A stretch of DNA of 64,000 bases from contig QPMI01000017.1 in the NCBI GenBank assembly GCA_004431415.1, positions 62,001 to 126,000 of the forward strand, written 5' to 3'. The translations under genes and the position numbers were made by a program. This document shows positions 35,344-46,043 of this stretch, in pieces. The notes beneath the pieces were generated by a model. That model worked only from the letters and a program-made list of their open reading frames with translations. It had not been told where the DNA came from and searched no databases. The DNA is from Cyanophora paradoxa. Its lineage: Eukaryota > Glaucocystophyceae > Cyanophorales > Cyanophoraceae. Positions within the stretch are counted from its first letter, which is position 1. The number at the start of each line of letters is the position of its first letter.

Positions 35344-35680
35344 CGCTTTAGCTTGGATGGGCCTGGCGGTAAAAGTAGCGTGAGCATTACAGGGCGGGCT
35401 GGCCGCGCGCGCGCGGAAGACTCGCTTATTCTATCTCTCGCCGCTTTATCGACTAGCGTCGCCCGGCGTCGGTTCGTCGGCCGCGCGCGTTAGCCGAGCC
35501 GGTCGCCGAACACAGGCGGAGCTTCGACCAGGCGGAACAAGGTGCGCAGATAAGAAGAAAGCAACCTATAGGGACTAAAAAACAAACACGCCCGAGTTGC
35601 CGTGCGGCACCTAGCTTTGCCAGACCGCGCACCTTGTTTTCGAACCTGTACCCTAGACCTTTTTTTCGCAGACCGTTGCG
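35344..35680. promoter_or_regulatory. Bidirectional promoter region, EBP / kinesin-14
   Basis: 337 bp between start codons, with lower GC over 35480-35660. No TATA box identified. Confidence 0.4.
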
Positions 35681-38600
35681 ATGCGGCGCCGGCCAACGCT
35701 CAGCGTGATGGTGGGCGACAAGGAGAACGACGTGGCGCTCGACCGTGACCTCAAAGCCAGCGCCAGTATCTTCGGCGAGCCCCGCAAGCGCCCCGCGCCT
35801 TCGGCGAGCGGCCACCTGCAGCCCACGGAGAGCTCCAAGAGCAGGCAGGCTCTGAGTGCTAGAGCGAGCAATGTACAGAGTGCGCAGTGCACCTGGACCG
35901 CCGCGCCGGCGCCCCGCCGCAGCTTGCGCTCGCGGGACGGGCCGGTGACGTCGACGGGGCAGCCGGCCCCGGCGGCGCCTGCGCCCCAGCGGCCAACGAC
36001 AGCCCCTGCAATGAAGCGAGCTTCCTTGGGCCCGTCTTCGGCTCCGACGGCGTGGGCCGGCTTCAGCGAGACCACGATGAGCCTGCTGCGGTCGCACGAG
36101 AACAGGCCAATCTCCGCCGCCGTGTCCCAGCGGCGAGCGCGGGAGAGCGTTGCGCCGGCAGTGAAACGGCCGCGGGTACAGGAGGCGCCGCCGGCGCACG
36201 CCGCCCCGGCTGCTGCTCCGGCCGCGCCGGAGAAGGTGGCGGGCCACCACGCCGACGCGAGCTTCGCGGAGAGCCTGGAGAGCTTCCCGGTGTACGAGGC
36301 GGCGAGCCTCGGGGCGCCCTCGCCGCCCGTCACGCCCATCCTCCCGCACCGCTCCGCCCCGGCGGCGGCGGCGGCGGACGAGGACGCCGAGGTGGCGCGG
36401 CTCAGGCGGAGGGTGCGCGGGGCCTGGGCCGAGGCGGCGCCCTCGAGGTCCTGAGGCGGCGGCAGGTGGCGGAGCTGGAGTCGGCCGTGGCGGAGCGGGA
36501 CGCGTGCCTTCGGACGGCGGAGGGCATGTGGCGCGCCGAGGTGCGCCCCGCCCCGGCGCGCGGCCCCGGCGGGCGCCCGGCGCGGGCCCGACCTGAACCC
36601 AGATGACCGCGCTGCGGGAGCGGGCCGAGCGGGCGGAGCGGGAGCTCAAGTGCGCGTGCGTGCAGCCAGCACCCGCCAGCCCCGCCCGGCCCGTGTGAGC
36701 GGGCGGGGGCCGGGCGGCAGGGCGCGGGCGAGGAGGCGGCGGCGGCGGAGCGGGAGCGGGCAGGGCGGCGTGAGGCCGCCTCGCAGCGCGCCCTCGCCGA
36801 GGCCAAGTGCGCGGCGGGCGGGCGGGGCGCGCCTCCGGCCCGGGGCCGACGGGGGCGGCGGGGCGCAGGGCGCGGGCGGAGGAGCTGGAGGAACGGGCGC
36901 GGGAGCATGCGGAGGCGATCGGGCAGCTGAGCGGTCGCCTGCGTGAGGCGGAGGCGGCGCGGCGGCGGCTGCACAACGAGATCTGCGAGCTGCGCGGGAA
37001 CATCCGGGTCGTCTGCCGCGTGCGGCCCCTCGTCGGGCAGGAGGCCTACCGCGCCCTCCAGGGCTCCTCCTCCCTCTTCGAGGCGCGCCGCTCGCCTCTC
37101 TCCGCGCGCTCTCCGGTCGACGGCCTCACGTCCTCGGTTCGCAGTACCCCGAGGAGGAGGCGGCGCCCGCGCCAGCCGGGCCGGTCCCGCCCGCGCTGCC
37201 CGGGCGCGGCTCCTCGATCGTGGTGACGGCGCCGGGGATCGGCTGCGCGCCGCCCTCCGCCGCCGCGGTGGCCGGCATGCCGGCCCTGACCTCGGCGTGC
37301 GCACGAGCCTAGCGCGCGGCCGAGACACACGCCGACGCCTTTGGGCCGGCAGGTCGGAGCGGACGCTGCGGTTCGAGTTCAGCCGCGTGCTGGGCCCCTC
37401 GGCGGCCCAGGAGGAGGTCTACGCCGAGGTCGCCCCCCTCGTCCAGAGCGCCCTCGACGGTCCGCCCCGTCCCGCCCCTCTCCCGGCCCGCCCCGCCGGG
37501 CGAGGGTTCGATCCCGCGCAGGCTACGCGGTCTGCATCTTCGCGTACGGCGCCACCGGTGCGGCCTTCGACGCGGGCGCCCCGAGCTGCGGCTGGGCCGG
37601 GCCGGGCTGAGCGGGCGGGCGGCGCGCAGGCTCGGGGAAGACGTACACGATGGAGGGCCCGGCGTGGGCGGCGGGGGCCCCCAGCGACGAGGCCCCCGGC
37701 GAGGACCTCCGCGGGGCCCGCACCGCCCCCCGCCGCCTCTCCCGCGCGCGCATCGCGGCTGATGGGCGGAGGGCAGATCATCCCGCGGGCGCTGGAGGAG
37801 CTGTTCGAGCGGGCGGGGGAGATGCGGGGGCGGCACGAGTGGCGCCTGGAGATGACCGCCTCCTTCCTCGAGATCTATAACGAGGCCATCCGGGACCTCC
37901 TAGCCCCCGCCGGCCCCGGCGCCGCGCACGCCGCGCACGAGATCCGGCACGACAAGGACGGACAGGCGGTCGTCACGGGCCTCACCACCGTCCCCGTCTC
38001 CGACCGCGCGCACCTCGCCGCCCTCCTCGCCGCCGTGCGCTCCAGCCGCCGGCGCTTATAATTACGTGGCGCGGCTGGGGCTAACGTGCCTGCTGGCTCG
38101 CTTGGCAGGCGGCGGGGAATCGGGCGACGCACGCGACGGCGTGCAACGAGCGGAGCTCGCGCTCGCACGCCGTCTTCCAGCTGCGGCTGCAGGGCGCGCA
38201 GGCTCGCACCGGCCGCTCCCTCCGCACCACCGTCACCCTCGTCGACCTCGCCGGCTCGGAGCGCGTCAAGGTCAGCGGGGCGAGCGGGGAGCGGCTGCGG
38301 GAGGCGCAGTGCATCAACCGCTCCCTCACCGCCCTCGGCAACGTCATCCACGCCCTCTCCGCCCACGTGCGCGCGCAGCGCCAGCCGCGCAGCGCGGTCC
38401 GACGGTCCCCCGCCCCCTCCCCCGCCTCTGACCGAGCGCCCGGGCCCCGCCCCGCGGCCCCGCAGGAGAACCACGTGCCGTACCGCGACTCGAAGCTCAC
38501 GCACCTCCTCCAGCCCTGCCTCGGTCCGCGCGCGCCACCCGGCCCCCGCGCGCCGCGCCCGTGACCGGGCGGCACGCGCAGCGAGCGAGAGCGCGAAGAT

Positions 38601-38823
38601 CTGCATGCTCCTCAACATCTCGCCCATCCCGGAGCAGGTGGACGAGAGCATCTGCTCGCTGCGCTTCGGCGCCAAGGCCGCCGCCGTCGAGCGGCGGAAC
38701 CAGCCCTCCGCCGCCGGCCGCCGCCCCTCGGCCAAGGCCCCGCCCGCGGGGGCGCCGGGCCCCGCGAAGACCCCGCGCAGCAGCTCCGCCGCGGCCTCCG
38801 CCAAGGGGCAGCAGGGCGGGTAG
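35681..38823 (+). CDS. Kinesin-14 (C-terminal motor, HSET/KCBP-like subclass)
   Basis: Minus-end-directed spindle/axoneme motor. The N-terminal tail starts MRRRPTLSVMVGDKENDVAL with a KEN-box degron (KEN at about residues 14-16), then a Pro/Ala/Ser-rich, basic region. A coiled coil follows (VAELESAVAERDACLRTAEG, AEELEERAREHAEAIGQLSG). The kinesin-14 neck LHNEICELRGNIRVVCRVRP leads into the motor: FEFSRVLGPSAAQEEVYAEV, IFAYGATGSGKTYTMEG (P-loop formed across an intron), FLEIYNEAIRDLL, NERSSRSHAVF (switch I), VDLAGSERV (switch II), YRDSKLTHLLQPCLG, ESICSLRFGAKA. The P-loop has Ala where most kinesins have Gln (usual GQTGSGKT). A basic Ser-rich tail ends KGQQGG. Motor position at the C-terminus plus the neck sequence make kinesin-14 secure. 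Confidence 0.95.
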
Positions 38824-39494
38824 CCCCCCCGGAGGGGCCCCGAGCGCCCCGCCCCCGCCCCTTCCCGCGTGTACAGTGCAGATCGCGATCGAGAGCGACC
38901 GATCGTTGTGCTAATTTAATCGATTCGGCTTCTGGAGAGCTCGATTTCGCGATCGCGAGGCGCGCGGGGCGGGCCGAGCAAGGGCCGGGATCCCGGGGAG
39001 CTGGGACCCGAGGCTCGAAATTCTCCAGTGGTGGGCCTTGCGCATGCGCCTGCAGCTGCATCCGGGCCACGCTCCTACGGCCAGGCCGTCAGACAGCGAT
39101 AGAGTGGGCTGGAGGTAGAGATCGGATGGATGGCGAGAGAGAGCGGATGGATGGCGCACAACACTGCTTGTACGTGGCCTTATGCAGACGCAAGTTAGGG
39201 GAGTTCGACGCGCTGTCAGTCGGCTCGGCGTCTGCTTGCAGCCCGGGCCCCGGGCAGAAGGGAGCGAGCGGCCCGCCGCGCCGCCGCCCCGATCGGCTTC
39301 GAATGCATCGCGAAGCGAGCTCCGGCTCGGGTGACGGGATCGCGCGGCTCGGCCCGGTTGGAGAGGGCCCCGCTGCGCAGGGGCCGAGGGCGCAGCGCCC
39401 CGCGAGCACCAGCGGAGGTGGCGGCGGGGGCTGCTGCTCGCTGGGCTGCCGAGGCCGAAGCAAGGGGGGGAAATGGGCGCTGGCGCCGGGGCGC
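38824..39494. other. 3'-3' intergenic region, no gene seen
   Basis: 671 bp between the convergent kinesin and MAD2L2 genes. It includes a short direct repeat (gatggatggcg.. near 39123-39155) and otherwise no supported coding sequence. Confidence 0.5.
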
Positions 39495-40404
39495 CTAGCC
39501 GGTGGCGCCCGAGGCGGCGGCGCCGGGCTCCTCGACCCAGAGCTGGAGGCGAGCGAGGCCCGTGCTGGCGGACCTGAGCGGGCGCATCACGCCGCCCTGC
39601 GGCGGCCCCAGCAGCTCGCCCTCCGCGGGGAGCCACGCCTCGCCCGCGTAGTCCCGCCGCGTGCGCGCCACGATGCGGAAGGAGCAGTCTGCCCGGCGCT
39701 CTGAGCGCGCGGGGGAGGGCCGGGCGGGCCGCGGGGAGCCGGCGAGACGCGCACCGTCGGGGAGATCGCGCAGGTCGCCGGTTCCGAGCTGAATCTTCTG
39801 GAGGAAGGATCGCATGAGGGTCTCCATCTCGCTGAGCGAAAGCGACTGCGTCCCATCCTGCAGCGGAGTGAACTGCGCGATATGTGAGCGCTCTCCAGCA
39901 TGCAGCGATCGCAGCTGCAGGGGGCGGGTGGGGCGCGCCTCGAACACGAAGCGCTCGAGAGGCGCGCTGCTGGCCCCGATGATGACGACGTCGATGCGCT
40001 CTAGCATTCTCTGCAGGTGGGGCATGAGAGAACCGCTCGCGCAGAAAAAAGCGAAAGAGCGCGCCTGGCGCGTCCACTCGTTGAAGCTGGTGACGGCGCT
40101 CAGGATGTAGTCGTTCACGTCCGGGTGCCTCGACATCCACACCGCCATCCCGTACTTGCGGCGGCGCTCGAACAGCGCTGGGCGCGTCTCAGCGCGACGC
40201 GCGATCGCACAGCGCGTACGCTCCACGCACATCGAGGGTAGACCTTCCGCACCCAGAGGACCTGGTGCACGGCGACCTCGAGCAACTCCGAAATGATGTC
40301 CGCTGTCTCTGCGCGGCGCGCTCGGGGCTGGGCAAGGCGCAATGATCGGGTCGCGCACCCTCGTACGACACGAACGAGTTGGAGCCGGAGGCGGCGTCGC
40401 TCAT
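39495..40404 (-). CDS. MAD2L2: MAD2L2/REV7 HORMA-domain protein
   Basis: Adaptor of DNA polymerase zeta (REV3 partner) and of shieldin/spindle pathways. Exons: 40359-40404 (MSDAASGSNSFVSYE), 40231-40308 (ETADIISELLEVAVHQVLWV..VYP), then from 40177 downwards. Spliced text RKVYPRSLFERRRKYGMAVW, MSRHPDVNDYILSAV, SSAPLERFVFE, LSEMETLMRSFLQKIQ, DCSFRIVARTRRD and LARLQLWVEEPG aligns end to end with the REV7 HORMA domain, including the safety-belt C-terminus. The FVFE|DGTQ join needs a GC-AG intron and LPD|DCSF a GT-AG intron. Length is about 210 residues, as expected. Only 52 bp separate its ATG from that of the LKB1-type kinase. Confidence 0.93.
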
Positions 40405-40456
40405 CTTTTCGAATTGAAGTTTGGCAAACGGGGTACAGTGCAAACTTGCGGGCGAC
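40405..40456. promoter_or_regulatory. Very short bidirectional promoter, MAD2L2 / LKB1
   Basis: Only 52 bp lie between the ATG at 40404 (minus) and the ATG at 40457 (plus). Both 5' UTRs and core promoters must overlap here or extend into the opposite gene's first exon. Confidence 0.6.
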
Positions 40457-42302
40457 ATGGCGCAGCCTTCCAGGTTATGGGGCGGCTTCGGAGACCTCGG
40501 AAGATTCACAGCAATCACACAGATCGGCTCCAGCGATGCCATCCCGTCGTCGGTTCTCAGCACCAGCGTTGGCAACACCAGCTCCTCCTTTTCGTCTGCG
40601 AGCGCGTTTGATATTAGCTACAAGCGGAACCGACCACCGAAAGTGATCCACCGAAAAGACGGCGAGGACGAGGGCTATGCGATGGGGGACGTTCTGGGCT
40701 CTGGTGAGCAGCGCGTTGTTGCTTCTAGCCGCATGCGCTTCGTGCGTACGCCGCCTGGCGTGCCGTGCCCGACCCCGCGCGTATTCCGAACGCAGGGTCG
40801 TACGGCAAAGTGCGGGTCGCTGCGGACCGCTCCACTGGTCGCGTCGTGGCGATTAAGATCATCAACAAGCGCTACTTGAAGAGGATACGCGGCGGCGAAG
40901 ACAGCATCAAGAATGAGATCAAGAACATGAAGTACCTGCAGTCTAGCGGCAAGCCGCACCCCAACATAGTCGAGCTCATCGAGGTCATCACCAAAGAAGA
41001 GAAAGAGAAGATGTGCGCATGCGCCGCAGCGCGCCCCAGCAGTGAGCGCTGGCTGGCCGATCAACGCCGCTGAACCTTCGCGCCGCAGCTATATGGTGCT
41101 GGAGATGGTCACGGGCGGTTCGGTTCAGCAGCTGCTGGAATTGGCACAAGAGAAGGAGCGCGCCGGCCGGCTACCGCAGAACCAAGCGCGGAAGTGCGCC
41201 GACCGGCCAACTTGGCGTTTCGACCGTTCTGGCGCGCCTGCGAGAGCCTAACGCGCCCGCGCAGGATTTTCCAGCAGCTCATCACCGCTCTTGATTACAT
41301 GCACTCGCGCGGGATCGTGCACAGAGGTCCGCGCGCGTGGGCGCCTGCGCGGCCCCGCACCGTCACATGACTCCGCTGCCCAGACATCAAGCCGACGAAC
41401 ATCATGCTCACGCCCGACCTGCGCGTGAAGATATCCGACTTCGGTGTCTCAGAGGCGAGCCGTTCCGCCTGCCCCGCCCGCCGGCGGCGCCTCGCCGCGT
41501 GAGTGAGCGCCGGCGCAGCGGCTCAAGGCGACGGAATCGTCGGACGTGGTGACCAAGTTCTCGGGCTCGCCGGCCTTTCTGCCCCCGGAGATCGCCACCG
41601 GCAAGGAAGGCTTCTCCGGCGCCAAGATCGACATCTGGGCGGCCGGCATCACCCTGTGTGCCCTCGCCCGCGCCGCCGTTCCTTTTCCTTCCTTACCCGG
41701 CCGGCGCGGCAGCTTCCTCATGCTCACGGGGAAGATCCCGTTCGAGGGGAATAGCGTGGGAGAGCTTTTCGACCGCATCGCGCAGGGCCAGATCGACATC
41801 CCGGAATCGGTGCGCCGCCCGGCCCTCCTGCCCCGGGCGCGGCCGGCGAGCCGGCCGGGGCGCAGGTGGAGGACCCGGACTGCCGGGACCTGCTCGCGGG
41901 GATGCTGAGGTACAAGGAGGAGGAGCGCTTCACGCTGGAGCAGATCAAGACCCACAGGTGCGGCGGGGCCGGCCGGCGGGGCCGCCCCGGCGGGGGCCGA
42001 GGCGCCGCGGGGGGCGCAGGTGGATGCAGAAGGAGGCGAGCGAGGACGCGAAGGAGCCGTGGGTGCGGCAGAACGCGGACAGCGAGCCCCTGCGGAGGCT
42101 CTGGGAGAAGCTCTACAACGAGTCGCAGTCGGCGAGCCCGGCCCCGGCCCCGGCGCCCCCCGCCGAGAGGGAGAGGCCCGCGGCGGCCGAGGAGGCGGAG
42201 GGGGAGTCGATGTCGGCGCGGGAGATCCTGAAGAAGCCCGCCCAGATGCTCAAGAACGCCTTCTCCGGGATGTTCGCCGACAAGGGCCCCGAGAAGCGGT
42301 AG
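40457..42302 (+). CDS. STK11: LKB1/STK11-type serine/threonine kinase
   Basis: Master upstream kinase of AMPK-family kinases. Starts MAQPSRLWGGFGDLGRF, then a Ser-rich leader and ISYKRNRPPKVIHRKDGEDE. The kinase domain opens YAMGDVLGSG|SYGKV (Gly loop made across an intron), VVAIKIINKRYLKRI, GGEDSIKNEIKNMKYLQ, YMVLEMVTGGS, FQQLITALDYMHSRGIVHRD joined to IKPTNIMLT (catalytic loop), KISDFGVSEA, then SGSPAFLPPEIATGKEGF and KIDIWAAGITLYMLTGKIPF. FSGAKIDIW and the PAF-PPEIA activation segment are LKB1 hallmarks. The C-terminal tail (MSAREILKKPAQMLKNAF, ending GPEKR) differs from the animal tail, with no CAAX. Exon joins at HRD and DFG are frame-consistent. Some mid-gene joins (41000-41300, 41450-41530) are approximate. 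Confidence 0.93.
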
Positions 42303-42707
42303 CCCCGGGGGCCTGCAGCCCCCTTTCCAGCTTTTTCCACCTTTTTTTCCTTCGGCCCGTGCCCCCGCTCCCCGACACGCCCACTAGTACTTCGTTCATA
42401 TGCGCAGATATACTGAATACTATTGATCAATATTTGCAATAGGCCTCGTGTACACGTACAGTATCAAAGAAACAGCTGCTGAGCTTTTTACGTTGCCTGC
42501 CCCACTGCTGCCGAGAGCCCTTGCATTGCAACCCTAGCCGAGAACTGCGGCTGAGGGCACATCGAGCCCCGGCGAGCGCTACTGCTCCTGATCTACGTAA
42601 GCTATAACCGATGTACAGACTGCCGTGTCGCTACAGCTGCAACGGTGCTGCGAGAGAAAAAAAAGAGTCCGCCTGCCCCGCGAGGCGGGGGGGAGCGCTC
42701 CGGCTGC
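42303..42707. other. 3'-3' intergenic spacer
   Basis: 405 bp between convergent stop codons; AT-richer around 42380-42440; no coding sequence seen. Confidence 0.5.
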
Positions 42708-45013
42708 CTAGGAGAGCTCGTGGACCGGGGCGTTCTCGAGCCAGAGCTTGTGCGAGAAGTCGTACAGCTCCTCGCTCACCGAGACCTGCGCGCCCGCGTG
42801 AGGCGGGGCGCGCGGGGGAGGGGGGCAGGGGGAGGGCGGGCCTTGTAGGGGGTGGGGTTGAGGGGCCGGAGCATGTCCTCGCGGAGGCTCGAGAGCTGCT
42901 CCTGCACGTAGCGCCGGATCTGCCCCGCCGCTCAGAGAGAGAGAGGGAGGAGGGGGAGAGGAGGACGGCGGGGCGGGGCGGGCCTCGTCGATGTTGGGGA
43001 GGTCGCGGACGACCTTGCCGTCCCAGAAGAGGTGGTGCAGCGGCTCGACCCGCGTCGGCGTGACGTACGCCCGCTTCACCTCGTCGAAGGGGTGCCGGCA
43101 CATGATGCGCTCCCCGGGGCAGGGGGCGCGGCCGCCGACGGGGATGAGGAGGTCGACGAGCGGGTCGCCGCTCTTGCCGACGAGGCGGTGGGCCTCCTTG
43201 CGGCCGGGGATGGTGACCTTCGAGATGTCCTCCGAGAGCTTGATGCACGACTTGCCCTTCACGGAGACGAGCTTGTAGACGCAGCCCAGCGCCGGCTGCG
43301 ACTGGCACGTCACCAGGTGCGTGCCGACGCCGAACGAGTCGATCTCGTGGCCCTGCTGGTTGAGCGAGAGGATCGTCTGCTCGTTGATGTCGTTCGAGGC
43401 GACGATCTGGAGGCGCGCGAACTCCTCGAAGCCCGTCTGCTTGGCGGCCTGCGTGAAGAGCGCCCGCGCGCTCTTCGAGAGGTACGCCAGGTCCCCGGAG
43501 TCCAGCCGGACGCCGAGCGGCGTGTACCCCACGCGCCGCAGCACGGTGGCGACGGTGAGGAAGTTGGGGATGCCCGACTTGAGGGTGTCGTAGGTGTCGA
43601 CGAGGGCGAGGAAGACGGTGGGCGCCGACTGCGCGAACGCGACGAAGGCCGCCAGCTCGCCGTCGTGCGTCCGCTGGAAGCCGAGCTCCTCCCGCGCCGC
43701 CAGGACCATCGCCACGAAGTCGGGGATGTCGGGGCGCCCGGAGCCCTCCGGCGCCTTCAGCGACCGGTCCTTCAGGTCCTCGAAGCCGGAGAAGGTGTTC
43801 ACGAACGCGTGCGCGTGCGTGCCCCTTCGCGAGCGCCGTCGGACCCGGCCCGGGCCGCCCCGGAGCGCGCCGAGGAGGGCCGCGCGCACTTGCAGGGGAC
43901 CCCGAAGAGCTTCGCCGCGAGCACGTCGCTCGTCCCGTCGAAGCCTGCGCACGAGGCCGCTCAGGGGCGCCCGGGGCGGGCCGGAGGCCGGCGGGGCGGA
44001 CCGCCGGCGTAGGTGTAGCGGGAGGCGGAGAGGGCGCCGTCAGGGCCCTGGGCCCGCCGCAGGCCGAACTCCACCATCTGCTTGTCTGCGCCCCGCGTCG
44101 GCCGGCGCGGCGGGGCGCGGAGGGGCGCGGCCGAGCGCGGCGAGGGCGCGGCGCACTCTTGCCGGCCGCGTTGCGCATGCGGGCAGCGTTCGTCGCCACC
44201 AGGCTCGGGTAGTTCACGAGGTTCAGAAGCTGCGCCCGGGATCGGCGGGCGAGAGGGCCTGGCGGCGCGTGGCGAGCCGCGCGGCGCGCGAACCGTCGTC
44301 TCGAGGAGCTGGCAGACGGCGAGGGGGCCCTCCACCCGCATGAGGGGCACCCGCGGGAAGCAGACCGAGCCTGCGCGCGCGGCCGCCCCTGAGCAGCAGC
44401 CCCGCGCGCGACGCATGCGCTATACCATCCAAACAGATATCCAGTTTAGATCGCAAGCCGCCGGGGCGGGGCCGGGGCAACGTGCCCCCTAGGGAAACGT
44501 GGAAAGGGCGGGCGACGGGGCGGACCTTCCTTGAGCGCGTAGATGCGGACCTTCTTGCAGTCCAGCGTCTCCAGCCATTCGAAGAACGCGGGCTTGGCCC
44601 AGTGCATGAGCTCCCGCAGGTAGGCGATGTCATGCTTGGCGAACTTGAACGAGTGTACGTAGCGCAGAACCTGCGCGGAGCGCCGCTCAGAGAGAACTTG
44701 CCGCGACGCTCCTCTCTGACCTGGGGTTCTTTAAAAAGTCGGCGCGGACCTCTTCGAGGCCCATGAAGACGGTGAACTCGCCGTGGAAAGGGTTCTTCCG
44801 GAAGAAGAGGTCAAACACGGCATCGTCGTCTTGACGTTTTGAGTGCCAGTACGCGTAAGCCATCGTCAGCTGGTACATGTCGGTGAGCAGCGGGCCGACG
44901 ACCGGGTTGACTGGCTCGAACTTCGGTTCCGGCGAACCATCCTGGTTCAGCCCGTTGTGCTGCAGGCTGTTCGAAGACGAGGTCCTCGCCGCCGCCGCGC
45001 TGGACGATATCAT
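42708..45013 (-). CDS. NAPRT: Nicotinate phosphoribosyltransferase
   Basis: First enzyme of the Preiss-Handler NAD salvage pathway: nicotinate + PRPP (+ATP) to nicotinate mononucleotide. Starts [20 protein letters not shown], then [119 protein letters not shown] single long exon (about 42960-43830) follows with [58 protein letters not shown] and [12 protein letters not shown]. The last exon is [20 protein letters not shown], ending VHELS. Substrate-binding motifs ([23 protein letters not shown]) are intact and length is normal. The start was chosen as the first ATG in frame. It is divergent from the CDGSH gene, 157 bp away. Confidence 0.95.
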
Positions 45014-45170
45014 ATTGCTGGCGGGAAGCGAGAGGCAAGCGCGCCGGCTGAATCTACGGTTCACTGGCCGCGTTCAGAGCAGCAGAACCCGTGCTCTCTC
45101 CTCCCGGTCACTCCGCTCAAGCTGAAACTTCAGGAGCGTAACGTACCCCCTACTCATCCCCCCCCCCAAG
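45014..45170. promoter_or_regulatory. Bidirectional promoter region, NAPRT / CDGSH gene
   Basis: 157 bp between divergent start codons, ending with a run of Cs (cccccccc) just before the CDGSH ATG. Confidence 0.45.
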
Positions 45171-45920
45171 ATGTCGGCCTTGGACAACATTGACTCGAAG
45201 ACCGCCGCTCTGCTGCTCGTGAGCGCCGGCGCCGGTGCTGCGGTCGCGGCCCTGCTCCTGGGGCGCAAGTCCGCCGCCGCTTCTGCCTCCGCCGAACCTG
45301 CACAGGTGCGACCCACGCCCGCGCCCGACCGCCATCCCGACCGCCCTCGAAAGGCCGTCTATCGCTCAAATAGAACGAAATGGCATCGCGCCGATCCAAT
45401 GCCGATGCCGATGCCGACAATGGCGTGTATCATGAACCGGCCGCCACGCGGCTGCGGCGCGGTCGAGGCTGCGTTTCATGACTGTCATGACTATCCGATG
45501 CTAATTGACTAAATATAACCCGGCGGCCGGTGCACCTCACTGACCCGCGTCTCACGGCAGCCGATCATCAACAACAAGGGCCTGCCGCAGTCGCACCGCG
45601 AGACCCTCGAGCCCGGCAAGGAGGTTCGTGGCCCGTTCATGCCTGTGGCCCGCTCGTCTAATCCTTCTGCGCAGGTCTGGATCTGCCGCTGCTGGCAGTC
45701 GAGCACGTTCCCGTGCGCCGCTGCTTAATTCGCCTGCGCGTGTTTCATAATGCTCAATGAGCCGATAGGTACTGCGACGGCGCGCACAAGAAGCTCAACG
45801 AGAAGGGCGACAAGGTCGCTCCCGCCGGTGCGTCTTCCGATCTTTGCTTTCTGCGGCGCGCACGTGCTGAGATCCGCCCCCGCAGGCATCAAGGCGGCTG
45901 ATCTCCCCGCCAAGAAGTAA
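45171..45920 (+). CDS. CDGSH iron-sulfur (mitoNEET/CISD-type) protein
   Basis: Small membrane-anchored [2Fe-2S] protein of the mitochondrial outer or ER membrane. Exons fully resolved, all GT-AG: 45171-45305, 45561-45623, 45675-45712, 45769-45827, 45886-45920. Starts MSALDNIDSKTAALLLVSAG, whose hydrophobic Ala/Leu stretch (to ALLLG) is the single membrane anchor. Then PIINNKGLPQSHRETLEPGK and the cluster motif spliced from three exons: VWICRCWQSSTFPYCDGAHK, giving C-x-C...C-x3-H exactly as in the family. Ends VAPAGIKAADLPAKK. About 110 residues, the usual CISD1 length. One copy of the motif, so CISD1/2-type rather than the double-motif CISD3. Confidence 0.95.
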
Positions 45921-46043
45921 AATAGCTCTGCTTGTTCGCTAGCTAGTTGCTTCTGTCCATATAATTATTCTCGCATTTCAGCTGCCTGCCGCACTAGCGA
46001 TCTATGACTGCCGGCCGCACCGGGTGGGCGGCCGCCCCCAGCG

